From: JAIXWP01 sp041391745
Lineage (GTDB): Bacteria > Bacteroidota > Bacteroidia > Flavobacteriales_D > Sanyastnellaceae
Length of the DNA: 64,000 nt
Assembly (NCBI GenBank): GCA_041391745.1
Contig: JAWKNK010000010.1
Coordinates: 58,832-122,831, forward strand
Direction: 5' to 3'
The notes under the pieces were generated by a model. The model did no database searches, was not told the DNA's origin, and saw only the letters and a program-made list of their open reading frames with translations. Shown here in pieces: positions 19,287 through 26,326 of this stretch (position 1 is the stretch's first letter; every line of letters starts with the position of its first letter). A program made the position numbers and the translations under genes.

Positions 19287-20174
19287 GTGAAGTTCGCCGC
19301 AATAGACATAGGATCCAACGCCATCAGGCTTCTCATCGAAGAAGTACACATCGATGAAGGAAAATACCACATTGAAAAAGTGAGTCTCACCCGAATACCT
19401 GTTCGGTTGGGCGAAGATGTTTTCACCAAAGGAAAAATTTCCAAAAACAAAACTTCACAGCTTGTCAAAACCATGAAGGCGTTTTGGTATTTGATGGATG
19501 TTCACGACATCGAATATTACAGAGCCTGCGCCACGAGCGCGATGCGCGAGGCAAAAAACAAAAGACAAGTCATCAAAAAAGTGCGCGATGAATCAAACGT
19601 TGAGATAGAAATACTCTCCGGCGATGATGAAGCCAACCTCATCTTTTCAAACTACTTTGCTCAAAACCTCAGTGTAAAAGATAACTATCTCTACATCGAT
19701 GTCGGAGGCGGTAGCACCGAGTTGACTTTGATTAAAAATGGGAAAAGAATCAAAGGAAAGTCTTTTGAATTGGGAACAGTTCGTATGCTCAGTGGTGCAG
19801 TGGATAGAAAAGTTTGGACCGAAGTGAAAAAATGGATTCAAACTACTGTGACCCAGAGTGACAATTTCACAGCCATTGGAACGGGCGGTAATATCAATAC
19901 CCTATTCAAATTTGCAGGAAAAAAGCCAACTCAAACGCTCAGTTTAGATGAATTGAATGATCACTACGAAATGATTAAAAAGCTTTCTGTGGATCAGCGT
20001 ATCACCAAACTGAAGATGAAACCCGACCGTGCAGACGTCATTATTCCTGCATGTGAAATCTATCAGCGCGTAATGGGGTACGCCGGAATTACAGAAATGC
20101 TAGTCCCCAAAATCGGCCTAGCGGATGGGATAATCCTCGACTTGTTTGAAAATTGGCAGCTGGAAAATGCCTAA
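19287..20174 (+). CDS. ppx: Exopolyphosphatase (Ppx/GppA family), GTG start
   Basis: 295 residues, the short single-module form. The actin-like fold motifs are visible: AAIDIGSNAIRLLI at the N-terminus, FYRACATSAMREAKN-like segment near 75-85, the Glu-containing ILSGDDEANLIF (about 115), YIDVGGGSTELTLI (about 140) and AIGTGGNINTL (about 195). It hydrolyses terminal phosphates from polyphosphate, or pppGpp in GppA members; the adjacent ppk1 favours polyphosphate. GTG 19287 gives the MKFAAIDIGSN start expected for the family. Confidence 0.9.
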   Translation: MKFAAIDIGSNAIRLLIEEVHIDEGKYHIEKVSLTRIPVRLGEDVFTKGKISKNKTSQLVKTMKAFWYLMDVHDIEYYRACATSAMREAKNKRQVIKKVRDESNVEIEILSGDDEANLIFSNYFAQNLSVKDNYLYIDVGGGSTELTLIKNGKRIKGKSFELGTVRMLSGAVDRKVWTEVKKWIQTTVTQSDNFTAIGTGGNINTLFKFAGKKPTQTLSLDELNDHYEMIKKLSVDQRITKLKMKPDRADVIIPACEIYQRVMGYAGITEMLVPKIGLADGIILDLFENWQLENA

Positions 20175-20200
20175 TCTTAGGTAAAATCCATAAAGGATTG

Positions 20201-20208
20201 TATCTTTG
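20201..20208 (+). promoter_or_regulatory. -7 box (TATCTTTG) for the repeat-rich secreted protein
   Basis: Exact TAnnTTTG match, 16 bases before ATG 20225. Confidence 0.5.
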
Positions 20209-20224
20209 ATTGCCCAATAGCTAG

Positions 20225-23200
20225 ATGAGACCAAACCTCTACCAAAACTTAGTCTTATTGCTGATTTCAGTAATGCTCTCCTTCGCTGCACAAGCACAAG
20301 TGCTAGGAGAAGTTTTGTATTCGTGGGATTTTGCCAATGGATTACCCACTGGATGGACAAACACCAGCGCTTCAAGTATTGGGTTATGGGAGTATCGAGG
20401 GCCCACCACATCCCCAAACGTTTCGGTAGGTCCGAGAGGAGCATGCGCAGGTGCCACAGGGCCAATCAATTCGGTAACCCCTTCGAATGGTTTCATGATT
20501 TTTGACTCCAACTATTGGGACAATACGGAGGCTATAGTAGGATCATGTGCGTCAGGTTTAGGAACTGGTCTGGACCCTGCACCTCATACGGCATGGCTTA
20601 CCACGCAAAACCTAGATTTCTCAGGTGTTAGCAACGTCTCAATTACATTTCAGCAGCAATTCAGAATCTATACAGGGACTACCAAAGTGCAGGCCTCAAC
20701 AAACAATGGAGCTAGTTGGTTTGATGTTGGAACAAACGTCGGAACGAGTACCCCCAATGCCGTTTGGGTTACATTCAATATTTCAAGCAGTGTTGGTGGA
20801 CTGTCTAATGTTAAGTTAAGGTTCGAATTTTCTGGTTTCTATTATTGGTGGCAAATAGATGATATTACCATCTATTCGCCGAATGATAATGATGTTATGC
20901 TCACTGAGCCAGGCTACACCGTTAACCCAACTCCTACTAACATTTACAACGAATTGGAATATGACCAATATCCGATTGTTATGATTCCTCCAATTAAGTT
21001 CCGAGGAAAAGCTACCAATATTGGAGGTCAAACACAAACAAACGTTTCATTAAATGCAAAAGTGCTGAATGCTTCTAACGCAGTGATACACACGCAAACG
21101 AGCACGGCACAAAATATGACTCCAGGTCAAATCATTTCTTTTACCTCGCCCAACTCTTACACCCCAGCTGCTACTTTAGGTGATTATCGCGTTGCACTTC
21201 AACTCAACCAATCTGAGACAGACGAAAATGCGGTCAATAACCTAGACACATTAGACTACACGATCTCACAATACACATTTGCTCGAGATGAAGGGCCAAT
21301 GGAAGATGTTTTTGAACCTGCGCCGGTATATCTAACAGAACCGTACGAAATCGGTAACGTTTTTGAGGGCGCAAATTTTAATAGAAAATGTCACTCCGTT
21401 GCAGTCGGAATTGGACAAGGAACAGAAGTGGGATCTCAAATTCAAGCCATAGTTTATAATGAATATTATGATGAAGTAAGATCTGTTTCCGATCCATATA
21501 CAGTTAATCTCGCAGACCTCAACGAAGAAGGAGAAGAGTTTACAGTGGTACTGCCCTTAAACACTGTACTTACTATGTACCCCGACACGATGTACATTGT
21601 GATGGTAAAAAATTTGGATGGAAATGCCCCGTTCCGGGTGGCAAGAAGTGGCGATGCGCCGCAATCTACTTCATTCGTGAATTACTACAACTTCAATGCA
21701 CTCTACTATTTGGCAAAGATGCCTTTGGTACGAATGAACATTTTTCTAGCTGGCCAAATTCCAGGTTGCATGGATCCCACCGCGATGAATTATAATCCAT
21801 CAGCCACAGTAAGTGATGGATCATGTCGCTATCCAGGTTGTACAATTGAGGAAGCGATCAACTATGATCCCACCGCCAACTGGGATGATGGTTCGTGCAT
21901 AGTGCCTGGGTGTATGGACCCCGAAGCATTGAACTACAACGCATTGGCTACTGAAGAAAATGGGTCATGCGAATACGGTGGTTGCACCAATCCAGATGCC
22001 ATTAATTACGATCCAACCGCAACAAATGATGACGGTTCTTGCATAGTGCCTGGTTGTACAAACCCATTGGCAGATAACTATAACCCTGACGCCACGGAAG
22101 ACGACGGAAGTTGTTTTATTTCGGGTTGCATGGATCCCGTAGCTGCTAACTTTGAACCTAATGCTACGGTTGATGATGGCACATGTTTGTATGGTGGCTG
22201 CACTAATCCTATCGCTATCAATTACGATCCCAATGCAGATATTGATGACGGTACTTGTTTAATTGAAGGCTGTACAGATCCGACAGCAGCTAACTTCAAT
22301 CCTGAGGCAAATGTTTCTACTGATACATGCGAATATCCAGGATGTACTGATTCGGAAGCGGCAAACTATAATGAAAATGCTAATGTGGATGACGGATCAT
22401 GCCTTTACTTTGGATGCACGGATCCAGACGCTGACAACTACGATCCAAATGCCGACCTGAACGACGGATCATGTTTCTATTTAGGTTGTACAGATCCCGC
22501 GGCAGACAATTTCGACCCCAGTGCAACTATTGATGATGGAAGTTGCCTTTTCCTAGGATGCACAGATCCGGCCGCAGCCAATTTCGATCCACTTGCACAA
22601 GATGATGACGGCAGCTGTCAATATCCAGGATGCACTGACCCTGCTGCAGTAAATTATGATGCTAACGCAAATTTGGAAGATGGAACATGTGAGTACTTCA
22701 GTGCTTTTTTCAGCTTGAATACAATGACTGGCTGCACACCGCTCACACTAAATGTCAATAATCAATCTACAGTTAATCCTGATGCTACTTGTACGTTCTA
22801 CCTGAATGAACAAGTGATTCACGTTGGGTGTGAAGATTTTGTGTACACTATTACCAGTCCAGGCACCTACTCCATGACCTACCAAATGGACCTGGGTACA
22901 GCTACTGATACCTATACCATCAACAATATTGTGGCCATCCCTCCGCCTCCGGCACCTACCATTACTTTTAACGAGGGCACTCAGCTAATGGAAACATCTG
23001 CGAACGCTAGCGCATATTCTTGGAGCGTAGACGGCACACTCATCTCTAATTCAAACGCAACGACTATATCACCACTTATAAATGGTATATACGATAATGG
23101 AAATTACATGTTGACAATAACAGATAATCTTGGTTGTCAATCATCTTCTGTTCCATTCTTCTTGTTATATCCATCATATACGATTGATGTTACCGAACCC

Positions 23201-23869
23201 TGCGCCCCTGCCACTGTGGAAATCATGAACAACACCGACTTGCCAGTTGGTGCATATTGCACAATTACTCTGGGCAATGGAACACCGCTTCAAGTTCTTC
23301 AGCCAGGTCTAAACACATTCAACTATAATCAAGCTGGAGAATATCAAATAGAAATTACCGCCAATTCAAACACGGTCAGCAATAGCGTAGCCGATTTGAT
23401 TGAAACGTCCGATGGGGTTATTCCAATTCTTTTCTGGAATCAAGCTAGCAATCTTGTTCAGTGCAACAATTGCTCAGCCAATGGAACTGCATCTTGGATT
23501 ATCAATGGAGAACAACAAACAGGTCAAGGTCCTTTCAGCGATGAATTAGGGGAAATCTATCAAGTCTTCTTAACCACACCATTAGGTTGTACTGGGTCTT
23601 CAGCTATAATTATCAATAGTGTATTAGAAGAATTCTTAGCTCAAATTGAATTATACCCGAATCCAGCCAACGAAACTCAATATTTGATTTCTCCACTGCC
23701 AATTGAGCACCTTACTATTTTAGATCTTACAGGAAAAGAAGTAGCTAAACTCTCACCGAATACCACAAGAGTTGAAATCAATACCTCGGCTCTATCACAA
23801 GGAACCTATTTCATTCAGCTTGAAATTGAAGGTCATATCACCTATTTGAGAAGCATCATTCAAAGGTAA
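20225..23869 (+). CDS. T9SS-exported multidomain protein with 13 Cys/Asp-rich repeats
   Basis: 1214 residues, secreted or surface-bound. Signal peptide to about residue 24 (SFAAQAQ). Residues about 30-220 resemble a MAM/choice-of-anchor J jelly-roll (YSWDFANGLPTGWTN; YYWWQIDDITIY). A CARDB-like beta region covers about 225-510. Residues about 514-825 are thirteen 24-residue GCTDP...DDGSC repeats, listed separately. PKD/Ig-like beta regions follow to about 1130, and the last 75 residues are a T9SS type A sorting domain (YPNPANETQY, then GTYFIQLEIEG). Substrate unknown. It could be an adhesin or enzyme-scaffold protein; no catalytic domain is recognised. Confidence 0.88.
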   Translation: MRPNLYQNLVLLLISVMLSFAAQAQVLGEVLYSWDFANGLPTGWTNTSASSIGLWEYRGPTTSPNVSVGPRGACAGATGPINSVTPSNGFMIFDSNYWDNTEAIVGSCASGLGTGLDPAPHTAWLTTQNLDFSGVSNVSITFQQQFRIYTGTTKVQASTNNGASWFDVGTNVGTSTPNAVWVTFNISSSVGGLSNVKLRFEFSGFYYWWQIDDITIYSPNDNDVMLTEPGYTVNPTPTNIYNELEYDQYPIVMIPPIKFRGKATNIGGQTQTNVSLNAKVLNASNAVIHTQTSTAQNMTPGQIISFTSPNSYTPAATLGDYRVALQLNQSETDENAVNNLDTLDYTISQYTFARDEGPMEDVFEPAPVYLTEPYEIGNVFEGANFNRKCHSVAVGIGQGTEVGSQIQAIVYNEYYDEVRSVSDPYTVNLADLNEEGEEFTVVLPLNTVLTMYPDTMYIVMVKNLDGNAPFRVARSGDAPQSTSFVNYYNFNALYYLAKMPLVRMNIFLAGQIPGCMDPTAMNYNPSATVSDGSCRYPGCTIEEAINYDPTANWDDGSCIVPGCMDPEALNYNALATEENGSCEYGGCTNPDAINYDPTATNDDGSCIVPGCTNPLADNYNPDATEDDGSCFISGCMDPVAANFEPNATVDDGTCLYGGCTNPIAINYDPNADIDDGTCLIEGCTDPTAANFNPEANVSTDTCEYPGCTDSEAANYNENANVDDGSCLYFGCTDPDADNYDPNADLNDGSCFYLGCTDPAADNFDPSATIDDGSCLFLGCTDPAAANFDPLAQDDDGSCQYPGCTDPAAVNYDANANLEDGTCEYFSAFFSLNTMTGCTPLTLNVNNQSTVNPDATCTFYLNEQVIHVGCEDFVYTITSPGTYSMTYQMDLGTATDTYTINNIVAIPPPPAPTITFNEGTQLMETSANASAYSWSVDGTLISNSNATTISPLINGIYDNGNYMLTITDNLGCQSSSVPFFLLYPSYTIDVTEPCAPATVEIMNNTDLPVGAYCTITLGNGTPLQVLQPGLNTFNYNQAGEYQIEITANSNTVSNSVADLIETSDGVIPILFWNQASNLVQCNNCSANGTASWIINGEQQTGQGPFSDELGEIYQVFLTTPLGCTGSSAIIINSVLEEFLAQIELYPNPANETQYLISPLPIEHLTILDLTGKEVAKLSPNTTRVEINTSALSQGTYFIQLEIEGHITYLRSIIQR
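21764..22699 (+). repeat. Thirteen tandem 72-bp repeats (24 residues each) with GCTDPxAxNY and DDGSC motifs
   Basis: Exactly thirteen consecutive 24-residue units without gaps. Each has two invariant Cys (position 2 and about 21, except for divergent flanks), an NY/NF at 9-10 and a DDGSC-like acidic turn that suggests calcium binding. DNA identity between units is much lower than protein identity, so the array is old and under protein-level constraint rather than a recent expansion, unlike the HYR block at 241-2040. Confidence 0.93.
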
Positions 23870-23877
23870 ATGATATG

Positions 23878-23901
23878 TTAACTGGCTTAATAGCAAGTTA
23901 A
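23878..23901 (+). terminator. Possible terminator hairpin after the repeat-rich protein
   Basis: TTAACTGGC / GCAAGTTAA with one mismatch and a 6-nt loop, just after the stop at 23869. It is followed by an AT-rich but not uniform T tract, so support is weak. Confidence 0.35.
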
Positions 23902-24042
23902 ATTCATTTACTCGCCTCATTTTCTATTTCATATTTGTATGGTCAAAATGAATGTCAATGATCATTTCAGGACAACCTTGTATAACGACAGTAACTTGTT
24001 AATTATTGGTTAAACATGGTTTTGAATGTATCACATTGGCCT

Positions 24043-24050
24043 TAGTTTTG
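24043..24050 (+). promoter_or_regulatory. -7 box (TAGTTTTG) for the DUF1573 gene
   Basis: Exact TAnnTTTG match, 34 bases before ATG 24085. Confidence 0.5.
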
Positions 24051-24084
24051 AGTAAAAGAATAAAACAAATCAAATAGATAAAAC

Positions 24085-24537
24085 ATGAAAAAAGTTCTTC
24101 TTTCACTTTAGCTTATTTTCGGTGTTGCTTTAATGGCTTCTGCTCAAAATCAAGTTGTTACAGGTCCTGCAATCACAGTTGACAAAGAAATTCACGATTA
24201 TGGTACAATTCCTTATGGTGGAAATGGTACTTGCGAGTTCAAAGTAACAAACACTGGTACTGAGCCATTGATTCTAAGCAAGTGTAAAGGTTCATGCGGT
24301 TGCACAGTTCCAACTTGTGAGCCTAATCCAATCCTTCCAGGTGCTTCATCTAACATCACTGTTAAGTATGACACAAAGCGTCCTGGACCAATCAATAAAT
24401 CAGTTACGATCACTTCTAACGCAGTGAATGAACCAACTAAAGTTGTTCGTATCAAGGGTACTGTTGAGGCTGATCCAAACGCTGCAACTCCTGGTGCTTC
24501 TCCAGTGAAGACTCCAGCAGGTGCTCCAAACAACTAA
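24085..24537 (+). CDS. DUF1573 domain-containing secreted protein with an in-frame amber codon in the signal peptide
   Basis: From ATG 24085 the frame reads MKKVLLSL, then TAG at 24109-24111, then LIFGVALMASAQ, and continues without error to TAA 24537. Apart from the stop this is a perfect lipidless signal peptide followed by an ASH-like beta-sandwich DUF1573 domain (HDYGTIPYGGNGTCEFKVTNTGTEPLIL; CKGSCGCTVP), about 100 residues in all. The tail is Pro/Ala-rich. Starting at the next Met (24133) would give a 134-residue protein without an export signal. The TAG is a base substitution, not a frameshift. It could be a sequencing error, a recent null mutation, or readthrough; function of the family is unknown. 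Confidence 0.8.
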
Positions 24538-24555
24538 GATTAAAAAATCTTTTAT

Positions 24556-24587
24556 AAAAAAACCCGGTTCAATGAACCGGGTTTTTT
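24556..24587 (+). terminator. Strong terminator after the DUF1573 gene, shared with the convergent esterase gene
   Basis: A perfect 10-bp stem AACCCGGTTC / GAACCGGGTT with a 3-nt loop is flanked by an A run and a T run, so it can work in both directions. It lies between the two convergent stops at 24537 and 24608. Confidence 0.88.
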
Positions 24588-24607
24588 GTTTTATATAATT
24601 GAATTGA

Positions 24608-26299
24608 TTACTCAACAATCAATCGCTGTGTCATTCTTGCTTTGTCTGTACTCACTTGAACAAGGTAAACTCCTGTTGGAAGTTCCGATACATTCATATC
24701 AAGAGTTGTAACATTAATAGCATTTCTTGAAGCTACCATTTTACCAGTGATATCAAAAACAACAACGGAATTCATCACTTCATTAGATGAAATCATGAAA
24801 CGGTCGTTAGCTGGGTTTGGATATACTTTGAAAGAAGTATTGCTTACCTCTTCTACTGCATCTGGAGTGCTGCAAATTGCTTCTGGCAAGTCAAGAGCAC
24901 ACATGATACGTGGTACGATATAACCTTGAATTGAATCAACATAAGTCATTCCCTTTTCTGGAGACATGTCAGGATTTGAGTTCAAAGAAGCCATGTGAGC
25001 AGTGATGCCTGGAGCTACCTCATATTGCGCGATTGGTGAAGTTGGATCCCACCATTCCCATGGTCCTGACTCGTTCGCCAAGAATGGACGCAATGGACGA
25101 ATTAAAGGGAACAAACCTTCTACTTCAGTATTGATAGTTACAGAACCTTCAGCACTTGCTGTTGTTACTGTTGTACCATACAAAGCACGAGCTGCATCCG
25201 TGTATGGATCTCCATCAGGAATATTCACAAATACATCATTATTACCAAGCTGATTTGCTTTTTGGATAAAGAAGTTTGCACCGTGTACATCTACCACTTC
25301 TTCTTGAGTAGTAGGAACGATTACAGTTCCTTGATCAAATGGAGCGAAGTCATCACGTACGCAGTTGATTGCACACATTGGAACGTCACCAGCTTCCAAC
25401 CAAGACTCATCTGCAAGTGCTCCACCAGCATTGATAGACATGTGGAATTCAGCAGAAATTTCTGACTCGCGGTATAGGTTCAAGCTGTTTTGGAAACCAA
25501 ATCCAGCAATTGTTCCTACTTGAAGCGTATCGATATAAGAAACCGTTTCATCAAAAGGATTTGGTCTGAATTTCTCCAAGAACAATTCCTCAGGCTGATT
25601 TAAAGTAGCAGCTGCTTGAGCCACATAACCACCTGAACCTTGACCATAAACTACGATTCTAGTTTCGTCAACACCGAATGGATTGTCACCATTAATTGCT
25701 GAGTTACGCACGTAACGAATGCTTGCTTTCAAATCGTGAATAGCACGATAAACCGCATTCAAAAGTGTACCTCTTCTTTCTTGAACAGTGCTAGCGATTG
25801 GGTTCCAACCTAAACGGTAGTCAACTGAAATAGCTACGAAACCACGACGTGCCCAACCTTTACAAAGAGCTACAGCAGAAGAGTCGTTCATAAGACCTGT
25901 AGTGCTTCCGTTGATAGGAGTTGGAAGGAAATCACCAGTATGAAGGTAAATGATTACAGGACGCTCAGTTACATCATCCACATCTGAACTTGGAGCATAA
26001 ACGTCCATAGTGATTGCCTTCAACTTCACATCAGTCGATTCATCAAGTGGGTTGTAGTAAGCAGCTGGAAATTCGCCACCTGCATCTGCAATTGCACTTA
26101 ATGTTCCGATATCAGTAAGCGTATTTGCTCCCTGAAAGTTAGAATACAAGAAATCGATATTTGAAGCGTAAACCACACCAGTTTCGATTGAAATCTCACT
26201 GTTGTCGAATACCTCTTCAGCATATCGCGTCTGTGAAGATGCTACAAATGGCGCACTCGCCAACAACATCATCATCGCATTACGTAGAGTTCTCTTCAT
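24608..26299 (-). CDS. T9SS-exported alpha/beta-hydrolase-fold (carboxylesterase-like) protein with displaced nucleophile serine
   Basis: 563 residues. Signal peptide to about residue 22 (ASAPFVASSQ). The hydrolase-fold core is clear: DVYAP, RPVIIYLHTGDF (oxyanion region, about 120), FVAISVDYRLGW (about 160), IRYVRNSA, then YGQGSGGY (about 217). In type-B carboxylesterases the last segment is FGESAGG, with the nucleophile at the fourth position; here that position is Gly and a Ser follows one residue later. The last 75 residues are a T9SS sorting domain (KVYPNPANDRF, then LPTGVYLVQVS). The gene follows the TonB receptor with a 27-bp gap on the same strand, so the two are probably co-transcribed. 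Catalytic activity is uncertain. Confidence 0.85.
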   Translation of the reverse strand: MKRTLRNAMMMLLASAPFVASSQTRYAEEVFDNSEISIETGVVYASNIDFLYSNFQGANTLTDIGTLSAIADAGGEFPAAYYNPLDESTDVKLKAITMDVYAPSSDVDDVTERPVIIYLHTGDFLPTPINGSTTGLMNDSSAVALCKGWARRGFVAISVDYRLGWNPIASTVQERRGTLLNAVYRAIHDLKASIRYVRNSAINGDNPFGVDETRIVVYGQGSGGYVAQAAATLNQPEELFLEKFRPNPFDETVSYIDTLQVGTIAGFGFQNSLNLYRESEISAEFHMSINAGGALADESWLEAGDVPMCAINCVRDDFAPFDQGTVIVPTTQEEVVDVHGANFFIQKANQLGNNDVFVNIPDGDPYTDAARALYGTTVTTASAEGSVTINTEVEGLFPLIRPLRPFLANESGPWEWWDPTSPIAQYEVAPGITAHMASLNSNPDMSPEKGMTYVDSIQGYIVPRIMCALDLPEAICSTPDAVEEVSNTSFKVYPNPANDRFMISSNEVMNSVVVFDITGKMVASRNAINVTTLDMNVSELPTGVYLVQVSTDKARMTQRLIVE

Positions 26300-26326
26300 G
26301 AGTATTGATATTTGGTTTTAAAAAAA

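Noticed and set aside
24109..24111. Amber codon as a site for a 22nd amino acid
   Set aside because: It falls in a signal peptide, and no pyrrolysine-type genes are visible; error or null mutation is simpler.
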